Part shown: positions 45,701-55,046 of the stretch, in pieces
How positions within the stretch are numbered: position 1 is the first letter of the stretch
Layout of the letters: every line of letters starts with the position of its first letter
Assembly: GCA_963969345.1 (NCBI GenBank)
Contig: OZ017767.1
Location: 6,290,739-6,354,738, forward strand
Source of the DNA: Turbatrix aceti
Lineage: Eukaryota > Nematoda > Chromadorea > Rhabditida > Panagrolaimidae
Length of the DNA: 64,000 nucleotides
Reading direction: 5' to 3'
Position numbers and translations under genes: made by a program
Notes under the pieces: model-generated
The model's database searches: none
Seen by the model: the letters and a program-made list of their open reading frames with translations, nothing else
What the model was told of the DNA's origin: nothing

Positions 45701-47361
45701 TCGCCTGTTTAACAATTGAACGCAGGGTAGCATCGTCGAGTTTAGAATCCAAATTGTTGAAACCATCGGATTCGACTGTGAGCTCAGCCTCGGCAGACAT
45801 GATACCCACCGAGTTACCTGCCGAACAGGTAAACGTGCCCTCATCCTGTCTTGTAACATGGGTGATCGTGAGTTCAGTTCCATCGTCACTGACAGAAAAG
45901 TGTCCTCGAAGGAAGGGAATAATATTTCCGTTAAACTGCCAGCTGATTTGTGGTTTCGGTTCGCCCCTGGCGCCACACCTGAGCACAACAAAATCACCTG
46001 GCCTGGCTTTCCTGCTTCTGGGAGGGTCGTAAATAGTCGGGGATGAACTGAGAATGAGCGCGAGCTTTGCAGAAGACGAAGCCTCGCCCAGCCTGTTGAA
46101 AGCCGTGCACGTGTACGTTCCGACGTCTCTTTCGAGGAAAGGGTACACCACCAGCTGGGTATTGTCATTTTTGAATTCCCGGGTGCGTGAGGCCACTATG
46201 CGGACGCCGTTGAAGAACCAGTCGATCGCGGGTCGCGGAGAGCCGACAACCTCGCAGTTCAGCTTGACCGCCGAGCCTTCGCGGTAGCTGCGGTCCCGGG
46301 GAGTGTACGTGAATCTCGGTGGGCCCTCTACAGACGGCTGTGAGGGCTGCGAAGGGGGTCCAGGCCTCCTGGCGGCCGGTAGCTGTCTCGACTGCCTCAG
46401 GGGAGATACAACATAGTCCACAGCACAGGTGAACTTTGTCGGATCAACGTCAACGGGAATGAGCAGCGTACTACCGTTGACACCGCCGATGCGGGCGTAC
46501 TCCCCGTAGGCGGACATCTCCTTCGGCACTCCGTCGATGAGCCACTCAACTCCAGTCACGGCACCGGAAGTCGGGCAACTCAGCTCATATCCGTCGTCCG
46601 TGACTGCCGCGATGGCGGGAGGACAAACCAGCTGTTCAGGAGTCAAATCGACCAAACTCCGCCCATGCAGGTGAGCGGGATGAGCACATTTGGCACTCAC
46701 ACCTTTTTCGGCATCCCGGTTGTCTCGGAGGAAAACGATGAATTCCGCAAGCCGACAATCGCAGTTCCACGGGTTGTGCCCGATTTGTAGGGTCTTGATC
46801 CGGCGACTGTCAGCAAAAACATCGCCTGGGAGCGTCTGCAGGCTGTTATGAGCAAGATTGACGCTTTCAAGATCAAAAAGCCCTTCAAAAGCGTGCCGAT
46901 CAACTTTTGAGAGCCGATTTCCGTGAATATCCACAACTCGAAGAGGGGACGTTTGCACCGTTGTCAGCGGCGGCAGGTAGCTGATGTCATTTCGACTGAG
47001 GTAAAGTCTACGTAGGGCAGGTAGGTCGTCCAGGAGATTCTGCAGAGTCAGGGTCAAAAAAAAAGGGGGGGGGTCACCTGAGGCTTACCTGTGGAAGTTG
47101 TCGAATCTGGTTGTGTCCGGCGAAGATCGTGTGGACGAAGGGTGTGTGGGAGAGCAGCGCGGTCGGCAGACGACGAAGCACATTGTGCCGCAGGTCGATG
47201 GATCTCACCCATTTGCTGTCTTCCAGGGAGGGAAGATGGGCGAGTTGGGAGTTTGCGCAGCTGAGCTTGTCGTCCACGCAGCGACAGCCCGCAGGGCAGG
47301 AGGCCCATGCGACTGAGACCGCGGCCGCGAGGAACAACGCGATGCAGGTGGAAATCTGCAT
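42723..47361 (-). CDS. pxn: Peroxidasin (LRR-Ig-haem peroxidase-VWC), 1308 aa
   Basis: Peroxidasin is a secreted matrix peroxidase that uses HOBr to form sulfilimine cross-links in collagen IV. Exons: 47361-47089, 47039-44980, 44930-44819, 44434-43289 and 43058-42723; the total is 3927 bp in one frame. In order: signal peptide (MQISTCIALFLAAAVSVAWA), LRRNT with CPAGCRC, LRRs, LRRCT (NPWNCDC), a degenerate Ig-like segment, two clear Ig C2 domains (LNCEVVG to YTCTA, LRCGARG to FTCSA), a helical linker, the peroxidase, and a short VWC. Catalytic residues are present: QFIDHDMDFT with the distal His, MREHNR with the Arg, and FGHTVINP with the proximal His. RRRRS between the peroxidase and VWC parts is a convertase site, as known for human PXDN. 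VWC is only half length (GCVTDDGIVHSHGQ to the end). Two introns carry hAT-type MITEs. An acceptor-like CTTCAG lies just 5' of the ATG. Confidence 0.95.
43094..43275. mobile_element. hAT-type MITE, family 2, short copy in a peroxidasin intron
   Basis: 182 bp with exact 8-bp target duplications CTCGTTAA at 43086-43093 and 43276-43283. The ends (CCGGGTTGGGCGAACG at left; CTGAGATGTGCGAAC read from the right) are diverged from the copy at 21494-21884. It lies in the intron between the peroxidase exon and the last exon. Confidence 0.85.
44464..44799. mobile_element. hAT-type MITE, family 2, older copy in a peroxidasin intron
   Basis: About 336 bp filling most of the intron 44435-44818. The inner sequence (TTCGTTCGCGAACACAATCAAAAA, seen as TTCGTTCGCGAACACAAT plus AAAAA) matches the copy at 21494-21884. 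The ends resemble AGGGTTGGG and read from the right CGGGATCCTAC; no target duplication can be seen, so the limits are approximate. Confidence 0.7.
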
Positions 47362-48868
47362 CCGGTGGAACCTGAAGATTTGGGCTCAAAATCGATTGAG
47401 GCACAAAAAACGCGCTGATTGACGTAAAACAAAGGTTTTAGAAGCCTCAAGGGATTTTTTTTAGGTGTACACCCCAAAGTCTCTGCAAAAGCACATGTTG
47501 CGCCCGCTGGCCCGTTTTGCCCTTTTACCAGGCCAGCAGCAGTCGTCGCAAACAACAACGCTGACTAATGTGGTCAACACGAACGATGGATGCGATGCAC
47601 CCCCTTGTGAAGGCAATTATCCAAAAACGGCTCCTGCGACCATTCAAAGACGAAGGTGCGGCTCCTATTGAACTTGTTTCCGTCAACTGCAGCCAACACC
47701 ATGGTGCAGGGTCAGACAGACGCTACCTGGCCGGGCCGGGAGCATCAATCAAGTTCGAGGAGTTGCTCTCACGCCGCGGAACGACCAACTCGTATTGTTC
47801 CCGTCCCCGATGCGCAAACTGACTGAAGAAAACACAATAATCGCGTTTCGGTAAAAAAAAAGTGCGAAAAGATGATTTTGTTACCTTCCGCAACAAAAAA
47901 ACCCCTAGACAAACAAATATCAAATAAAAGCCTGCCTCGACTCCAGAACATTCAACGAAGAAATATTTTCCATATTTTTAACGGCATTCCATCGTAAGGC
48001 TATTTATTATCTTCACCGCAATTTCCGATGAAAATCAATCCACCGCAGCGGGCACTCGAATCAAGTGCCGTAAACGATGGTGCATTCTTCACTTGACATG
48101 CCATAAAACGTCTATCAATCTGTGCAGAGATGCATGGCGCAATGGCATGTTTGGGTAAATAAAGGGAAAAAGAATAAAAAAAGAACCATTGGTAACTCCG
48201 ATAACGAAAATTAACAATCTTGTCGAGACAAACAACCCCGAGTAATGTCCTGTTATCCTTTCTACAGTACTCCTGTAACAACAATCGTGCCGAGATACAA
48301 AACAACGAGTAACATCCCGTAACCTTTTCTACAGTAATCCATGTTTCGTACACTTTCGTCGCGAAAACACCAGTTTTCGTACTCGTAGCGAAAGTGAACT
48401 TGAAAGTGTTCCGTTTTCTACTAAAGTCCGGACAAATTACACATATGTTTTGGACTGACGGATGGCTCACCGCTGACATCCGGCCAAGACAGCCTCTCCC
48501 GTCAGCAAAAATTTTTGAAAGCAACTTTTCAAACGCAAACGAACGAACGGACGATTTTGCATCTTGCAGATCAGCTCGATCGCCTCGCCTTTTTTTAGCC
48601 CCTCAAAAAGTTGGCCACTTGGTACGAGCGGCGGCCGCCCTCTGTTGGACATTTGTCCGCCGCGACTAATCTCGATGCCTGTGAATCGCCCCGGCTTCTG
48701 TCAACAACAAGGCGGGAGGAAGCGTCGTGGCACGTTGTTGTAGACCATCGAGCCGGGTCAAGTGGGAGATGAGCAAATAGGTGCTTGCTTTTATTTCTGG
48801 GGCCGAATAAATTGCGAGAAAGAAAAAAAAGCAACAAAAAGGGGAAGAAGACGAACTGGGGAACTCAC
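47362..48868. other. Spacer between NAA10 and peroxidasin genes (both minus)
   Basis: About 1.5 kb. It should hold the peroxidasin promoter and the NAA10 3' end. Mixed composition; ORFs (for example 48000-48524) have no domain. No repeat was recognised. Confidence 0.4.
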
Positions 48869-49646
48869 TCATGCGACGGAGACGCCATCGGCAGCAGCGC
48901 TCGTTGAAGGACCATTTTCGACGTCAGCGGATTCGATGGAGACGGGCTTGGGGGCGAGAGCGACTGGCAGAGGCTTGTTGCCCTTGATCCGATCGGCGAA
49001 GAAATCTTCTGCCTCGGCAGGGGAGATATCGTGTTCCCGGGCGAAGGAAACAAGGCAGCGCTTCATCGCGAACGCGTCTTCGCCGTCCGCGTAGTACTTA
49101 GGCTCGGTTTCGTAGATTTCGAACTTCAGTCGCTCGTGGTAGAGGCTGAACGCAGCTCGGTTCGACACACGCACGTGCAGAGAGACAAAACGAGCGTTGT
49201 GGTTCATGATCATGGCGGCAGCGGTGAGATTCATGAGTTTCTGGGCGAGGCCGAGGCGGCGGAACGTCCGTTTGACGGCGAGGGAGGTAATGTGGCCATG
49301 GGGTACGTCTTCTGACTCTTCTTCCATCTTCGCCAACACGTACCCGACTATATTACCCTGAAAAAAAGAGCATTTGGCGTTGGGACAACCAAGAAAACCC
49401 TAAAATAAAACAAAAAATGCATTCAATCCCAAAAAATTCGCATTTTTACACAAAAATCGAGAAAACTGGCCTAAAAAATTTTCCCTTCGGCAAACCAACC
49501 TTGTAGTCCTCAGCAACAAAACTGAGCCCTGGCCAAGACATGAGATGGTACATGTAGTACTTGAGCTGGTAATTTTCAGGCAAGCAGAGCAGGTTGCAAG
49601 CCTGCATCTTCAGGAGATCGGTAGCTTCGGCGCGACGAACATTCAT
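48869..49646 (-). CDS. naa10: N-alpha-acetyltransferase 10 (NatA catalytic subunit, ARD1), 211 aa
   Basis: NAA10 is the catalytic subunit of NatA, which acetylates the N-termini of nascent proteins at the ribosome together with NAA15. Two exons, 49646-49500 and 49357-48869, in frame. The N-terminus [20 protein letters not shown] and [20 protein letters not shown] match the ARD1 family closely. The acetyl-CoA loop RRLGLAQKL, preceded by [13 protein letters not shown], and the C-terminal strand with [14 protein letters not shown] are present. The variable tail (Ala/Pro/Ser-rich, residues about 180-211) is typical. The C. elegans orthologue is known as daf-31. Confidence 0.95.
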
Positions 49647-49988
49647 CTTGGCCGATTGCTATGCAGCACGTCTACCACCGCGAAGCCAATTCTCTACCGA
49701 CAATGACACAAAACCTGAAGAAATACACAAAAAAACCTGCGGCCTGCGTAACAAATTGAGCAAAAAAATTTGCGAAAATCATGCAGAAATAAATTTGTTT
49801 TCCCGACGCGAAAGCGCACACTTTGCCAAGAAACCAGAATTTTACTGGTTTTATTTAGGTTCCTTCTTTTTTCATGATTTCTTACGCGATCAATTTATTT
49901 TTAACGTTTACCTAGTTCAACGAAGGTTTATTTGGCACGTATGTTATGTACAAAACGGGGGTTATTTGTGCGGGAAACTTGGCTGGAA
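49647..49988. other. Spacer between NAA10 and the membrane-protein exons
   Basis: About 340 bp, A/T-rich. It holds a minus-strand AATAAA near 49924-49929 (read as TTTATT on the plus strand) that could serve the gene ending at 49989, and the NAA10 promoter. Confidence 0.4.
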
Positions 49989-50230
49989 TCAGATGTGGAC
50001 TTCGTAGGTTTCTATGTCCATGGGAAACTGATCGGCTGGTTCGAGGATGTAATTCTCTATGAGCCAGTATCCGAGCTGAAAATGTGTAAATGTGTAATTT
50101 TGGGTTGTTCAGGAGAGAAAATAGGCACTTACCTGCACTATGGCGAGTCCGGAGTAGTTTGACATGAGAATGAGGTACGCTATCATGCTGAACATGTTTT
50201 GATCGCTCCGGGCAGGTTGATAATGACCTG
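49989..50230 (-). CDS. Last two exons of a small membrane protein, family unknown
   Basis: Two exons, 50230-50119 (approximately) and 50075-49989, joined through a GT-AG intron, encode a C-terminal segment starting HYQPARSDQNMFSMIAYLIL, with a hydrophobic span (MIAYLILMSNYSGLAIVQ) continuing into LGYWLIENYILEPADQ and ending YEVHI. The first exon ends in phase 0 and the second reads straight on. The 5' part was not found with confidence: an ATG after an acceptor-like GTCTTCAG near 50463 (MTDFTFSMDKSIK) is a candidate first exon, but no donor in it fits the phase. I do not recognise the family. Too short for an ORF of 60 codons, so easily missed. Confidence 0.45.
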
Positions 50231-50598
50231 AAAGGTTATAAATTAATTTGAACGCTTTAGGCAAATTTTAGGAAAAAAATTATCAAAAAAATGGGGTTGT
50301 TTTTGTTTTTTTCAGAGATTTTTATTTATTTACGCGCGCGTTATAAAATCCACCCCGTGAAAATCAGGCTCTAGAGAATGTAAAAAAATCAGTCGCGTCT
50401 TATAATTCGCTTTTATTGGAGTGGTTTTAATTGACTTATCCATGGAGAAAGTGAAATCGGTCATCTGAAGACGGCGGGTTGCGTGTATCCGGATTCGCGT
50501 GGTTCGAAGACCGGTTTTTTGAGTATGCGCGCGGGTGAACGAACACTTGATCCCTTTTGCTCCTCCAGGGCGTGAAGGGTTCCAGAAAGGGCTGCATC
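50231..50598. other. Divergent promoter region
   Basis: Between the membrane-protein exons (-) and the helicase ATG (+). It may contain the missing first exon of the minus-strand gene (see 49989-50230) and both promoters. Confidence 0.35.
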
Positions 50599-52878
50599 AT
50601 GGATGACAGGGTTTTTTCAGAAATCGTGACCAAACCGAACCGCATGATCTCCAATTTGGATGATGTCTTCTTCGATTTCGAGAAGTGAGTGACTTTTTTG
50701 ACCTTTTTTGGGGTATTTGACAAGAAAAATTTTTTTTAGCTGCATTGATGACAGCAGATCAACGCTGCGGGATGATCTGAAGCAGATTCGGAAGCTCGAA
50801 GGCTCAGTTGAGGGAAATGGAGCGAGTGAAGCTGTCGACGGTGAAAAAACGGTCGCCGAAGTCGAAAGCAACTTTCAAATCCTCGGCGAAGAGGTTTTCA
50901 ACGCTCCCCGACGCATCACGTGGGTTTTTTTGATTTCTGACGGGACTTTGGCTGAAATTCGTGTTTTTCAGTGTCTGCCCGGCTTTTGTGACCTTCGCGA
51001 GACAGTTTGAGACCCAAATTGGCTCGAATACCCTCACTCCGGTCAAATCGATCCCCGGCTTCGACAAGGCTCTCTCCCGTCGGGTGAGGCAGAACATCGA
51101 GGGCTTCTTCCCCGTTCAAGCAGCCGTCCTCGCCCATCTCATCCCACGGACGCGGACCCTGTCCCTGTTTCCCTCTCGGGATGTGGCCATTTCTTCGCCT
51201 ACAGGATCCGGAAAGACCCTCTGCTACGTTCTGCCCATCCTCAACAGTCTCGTGTCTTCCGACACGTCTTCGGTTTTTGCAATCGTCGTCGCTCCGCTCG
51301 TTTTGCTCGCCAATCAGATTTACAGCGTAAGTTTCGGCTTTATATTTTTTTACGGGTTTTTTTACGGTAAAATTGTCCTTTCAGGAGTTTGAAAAGTACA
51401 ACTGCCACGATACCAACGTGGTACTCCTGGCGGGTACGCAATCCTATCAATCTGAGCGCAGACGGCTCTTTCCGGTGAAAGGGAAGCCCTCGACGGCATC
51501 GGTCATCGTAGCGACCCCCGAACGGCTCGTCGAGCATCTCACGGATCTCAGCGGGCGACTCGACCTTTCAAAACTCCGGTACCTGGTTGTCGACGAAGCG
51601 GATCGCATGACCAATCTCAACCGGTCCGAATGGTTGGCTTTGGTCGAAGAACGAGCAAATTGTGAGTTTTTGACTCGATAAAAGAACAAAAAAATGATAC
51701 GATTCAAAAGTAACGTTTTTTACGTTAAAAATGTTACTTTCGATTGTTACTCTTTTATATTGTTTTCTGTTCGTTTTACCGTATTTCAAATTAGTTCTTT
51801 TACGATCGAGACAAAAGTAACGTTTTTTTCGTTAAAAGTGTTACTTTCGATTGTTACTTTTTTATTATGTTTTTGTTCTTTTTACCGTATTTCAAGTTAG
51901 TTTTCTTACGATCTGTACTTTCTAGTCACTTTTTTAGTTGTTTTCTTTCATTTTTGACTTTTTGAGCCTCATTTTCGACCCTTTTGCTGCAATGAACAAT
52001 TTTTTTTTATTTTAGTGCCGGCATTTCACACCACAGCCCTGCGTCACCTGACTGATGCCCGGTGCAACCGATTCCTTCAGAAGATTCTCGTTTCCGCGAC
52101 GATCAACTTGGATGCGGAACGGCTATACGTGTGGAATCTGCGGGCACCGATGCTCTTCGCAGCATCTGCCGGTCAGCAGGCTTCTACAGATTCAGCGGCG
52201 GCAGCGAAGCCAAAAGCAACGTCGAAGGCGCTGACGGAGTACGTCTCTCTCCCGTCGACCCTGGTGCACAAGGTTTTGCTGTGCAAGCAGCAGGAGAAGC
52301 CCCTCGACGTCTACTGCTGGATCAGGTCCAATGAGGACTGGAAGCGGGTCATCGTCTTCGTCAACACCCGGGATTCGTCACGACGGCTCTCCCACCTGCT
52401 CTCGCACATGCTGAAGGGCCTCGTCGTGGCCGAGTTGTCGCCGATGCTGATTGCGAGTCGGCGGAAGGCAATTCTCACCAAATTCAGGGAGGGCCACGTA
52501 AATGTCGTCATCTCGACCGACAACCTCGCCCGTGGCATCGATGTCGGCGACGTCGACGCTGTCATCAACTACGACCTGCCAATGAACGAGCGAGCCTTTG
52601 TGCACCGCGCGGGGAGGACTGCGAGGGCCGGCAAGGGCGGTACGTGTCTCAGCTTTGTAACGAAAAATGAGGTAAGCGTTGGATGCGTTTTACGGTGTTT
52701 TTTATGTACTGTGGTTTTTCAGAAGTGCGTCTTGAAGAAAATCCTGAGCAAAGGCGGTCACTGGGTTGCTGCCGAGTTTTCGACGCGCAATGAGGATATT
52801 TTGATGCCGAAGGACAACGCGAAGTACAAAAAAGCTCTCGAACAGCTCAAAAAAGAGTTTTCGACTGGCGAAAAGTGA
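50599..52878 (+). CDS. ddx51: DEAD-box RNA helicase, DDX51/Dbp6-like, 569 aa
   Basis: An ATP-dependent RNA helicase of the DDX51 (yeast Dbp6) group, which works in 60S ribosome assembly in the nucleolus. Exons: 50599-50684, 50740-50919, 50972-51326, 51385-51661, 52016-52671 and 52723-52878; 1710 bp in frame. Motifs in order: the Q-region FFPVQAAVLAHLIP, I SSPTGSGKT, Ia VVAPLVLLANQ, Ib VATPERLVEHL, II DEAD in LVVDEADRM, III VSAT, IV VIVFVNTRDSSRRL, V STDNLARGIDV, VI HRAGRTARAG. SDVAISSPTGSGKT-type context and the short N-terminus fit DDX51 rather than eIF4A-like proteins. The fourth intron contains a 107-bp tandem duplication. The TGA stop overlaps a perfect donor-like GTGAGT, so a further 3' exon cannot be excluded. 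Confidence 0.92.
51705..51913. repeat. Tandem duplication in the helicase intron, 107-bp period
   Basis: Two head-to-tail copies, starting CAAAAGTAACG at 51705 and 51812 and each ending near ACGATC, differing at about 10-15% of positions. Each unit contains AGTAACG...CGTTA...GTTACTTTCG, an inverted motif. Confidence 0.85.
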
Positions 52879-52965
52879 GTCCCCGCAGTTTTGGTTACGA
52901 TTTTTTCCATTGTTATTCGTTGTTGATTTTGTTGAAGGGATAAATGGGATTTTTAGTAGGAAAAT

Positions 52966-53894
52966 AACCGGTGTTGGAGTTCTGGGGTTGAGTTTGAAAC
53001 TAATGCGACACTCATGGGCGCGGGGGGGAGTTCTCCTGGCACGGGAGAAGGTACAGGTACAGGCAGTGTTGTCGGGTTCGGAAATTTTTCGGGTAACCCG
53101 ACCCGAACCCGAAACCGAACCCGAAATTTTTGTGTAACCCGCACTCGAACCCGAACCCGAAAATTTCGGGTTACCCGACCCGAAACCCGAATTTTTTTTT
53201 CATAAAATCGGTAAATTTATTTAATTGTACTTCAATTTTTGCATTGTGGAGGCTAATATAACAAATATTGCGTCTTCAGAAGCAAATTTTTGACATGTTT
53301 AACGGTTTTTTTCAACTTTTTTTCTCATTTTGACTTTTATTGTCGGGTTTCAGTTCATTCCCGCCGCTCAGCCTGTTGTTGTGCCGTACGTTCCTCAACC
53401 CGCTCCAGCTCCTGTTCCTGCCCCCGCGCAAGCTCCGGTGCCAGCACCTGTACCCAGTGTTGTCGGGTTACCCGACCCGAAACCCGACCCGAACCCGAAC
53501 CCAAACCCGAAAATTTCGGGTTACCCGACCCGAACCCGAACCCGAACCCGAAAAATTCGGGTAACCCGACCCGAAACCCGGGATTTTCGGGTCGGGTCGG
53601 GTTTCGGGTCGGGTAACCCGACAACACTGGGTACAGGTGCTGGCACCGGAGCTTGCGCGGGGGCAGGAACAGGAGCTGGAGCGGGTTGAGGAACGTACGG
53701 CACAACAACAGGCTGAGCGGCGGGAATGAACTGAACGCCTTCCCCAAAGGCTCCTGGACGACCGATAAACTGCCTCCTGTCACCTGCCCCGACGTAGTAC
53801 CTGGCGAGCCACGGGAGAATTGGTCGATTGGCCTGTAATCAAATGAAATCCTGAAATTGTTCGAAGATTTACCTGACTCACCGGAGCACCCAGT
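52966..53894 (-). pseudogene. Broken partial duplicate of the Pro-rich secreted protein gene
   Basis: Sequence matching the third exon and its 5' intron of the gene at 55047-56409 (parent positions about 55874-56243). The 5' part, 53630-53894, is almost identical and still reads ANRPILPWLARYYVGAG and on to the QFIPAAQP segment. Reading is then cut by an inserted element at 53064-53629; the part beyond it, 52966-53063, continues the parent sequence with a small deletion. Exons 1 and 2 are absent. It also contains an inverted copy of part of itself (53349-53454 mirrors 53630-53735). It is not expected to make protein. Confidence 0.75.
53064..53629. mobile_element. CCCGAA-rich hAT-like element (family 3) with internal inverted duplication
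   Basis: Outer limits are set by an exact 8-bp target duplication GGTACAGG at 53056-53063 and 53630-53637. The left end reads CAGTGTTGTCGGGTT and the right end is its reverse complement (AACCCGACAACACTG). The body is made of ACCCGAACCCGA-type repeats and their complements. A second CAGTGTTGTCGGGTTACCC end starts at 53455, so a 175-bp palindromic element (53455-53629) sits inside, preceded by an inverted 106-bp piece of host-gene sequence (53349-53454). A degenerate relative is at 23935-23995. Confidence 0.75.
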
Positions 53895-54158
53895 GGGGGC
53901 TGGGGTAACAGTGATAAACCTATAAAATATGTAGGGCTGAAAAAAATGCCACAGCCCTCGGGCCCCCGATTTTTGAAAGTTTTATTTAAAATGTCGTCGA
54001 ATTCAGCAATGTTTTTGAACTCGGTAAACGCGTCCGCGCAAACGCGTTCACCGCGCGGATATATTTATAGCAAGGCGTATCCATGCGATTTTGCAGAGTG
54101 CCCGTTCATTTGGACGGGCACGTGCAATAACAAAAATATTGATTATTATTTGTGAGAT

Positions 54159-54827
54159 ATGTGTTCTATTTTCATATTTTTCATCACCGCGCTATGCTTG
54201 GCTTCGACGTCCCCGGCTTCTTTGAACACGGATGAATACATTACCAAACTTTATCAAATTAAAGGTAATTTACAATTTCAACTAAAATCTGTTGAACGCG
54301 AGCTCATCCGACGCAACATAACAGAATCCTGGGATGAATTTGTCGCGAATAAAGTCTGCTACATCTACAAGAATGTCAACCTGACCTTCACCGACGCTGC
54401 CAACTTTTGTACCGATTCTGGAACGCGTCTGGCTCAGATCAAAGACAGCGCCGCCAATGAATTTGTTGCCCGAGGCTGCAGCGTGAAAGACATCACAAGC
54501 CCGTACTACATCGACGCTAATTTGGTTAACAACTGGGATTCGGCAGACGGAGATGCCATGACCTATACCAATTGGGATGTGGCTTCCATCGCTTACTTTG
54601 CTGATACATTGTTTAAGAATCAGTGCGTCACTGTAAACCCCGCTGATCATGGAAAATGGTCGCCTGCAGACTGCTCGATCCCCCGTCCGTTTGTCTGCGA
54701 GGTTCCAATGAGTAAAGCCTACGATTGGAATTATACTTTGATGGATCCTAAATGCCATTACGATTTTAAGCAATCTAAATCTGAATCTAAATCCTTTAAT
54801 AATCTCTGTATCCACCTGGATATTTAG
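54159..54827 (+). CDS. Intronless secreted C-type lectin-domain protein, 222 aa
   Basis: One exon of 223 codons. A signal peptide (MCSIFIFFITALCLASTSPA) is followed by a helical stretch (residues about 25-55, YITKLYQIKGNLQFQLK) that could oligomerise, then a C-type lectin fold: VCYIYKNVNLTFTDAANFC, TRLAQIKDSAANEFV, a YTNW strand, CVTV, GKWSPADC and RPFVCE. Four core Cys are present. The calcium/sugar motifs EPN, QPD or WND are not evident, so carbohydrate binding is doubtful. The gene lacks introns, unlike its neighbours, and is more A/T-rich than they are. A TATA-like TATATTTATA lies at about 54058-54068 and an AATAAA at about 54870. Confidence 0.88.
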   Translation: MCSIFIFFITALCLASTSPASLNTDEYITKLYQIKGNLQFQLKSVERELIRRNITESWDEFVANKVCYIYKNVNLTFTDAANFCTDSGTRLAQIKDSAANEFVARGCSVKDITSPYYIDANLVNNWDSADGDAMTYTNWDVASIAYFADTLFKNQCVTVNPADHGKWSPADCSIPRPFVCEVPMSKAYDWNYTLMDPKCHYDFKQSKSESKSFNNLCIHLDI

Positions 54828-55046
54828 TACCTGTCAGAAACCGTTCAATGGATAAATCCGACATCCGACAATAAAAAACACGTGGCGATTTTGTTGTTAG
54901 TGTCAGCAGCCCTATAAAGGCATTTTTTTGGAGTTTTTCAAATTTATTGCATCATCTAACTCATTTTTTTCTGGATCAGCAAAATATTAATATGTAGCAT
55001 AGTTTACCTGACGCCGGCTTATTTCCGGGCGTGGGGCGTCTTCTGT

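Noticed and set aside
53064..53200. (ACCCGA)n repeats as an interstitial telomere
   Set aside because: Nematode telomeres are (TTAGGC)n; this block has inverted ends and an 8-bp target duplication, so it is a transposable element.
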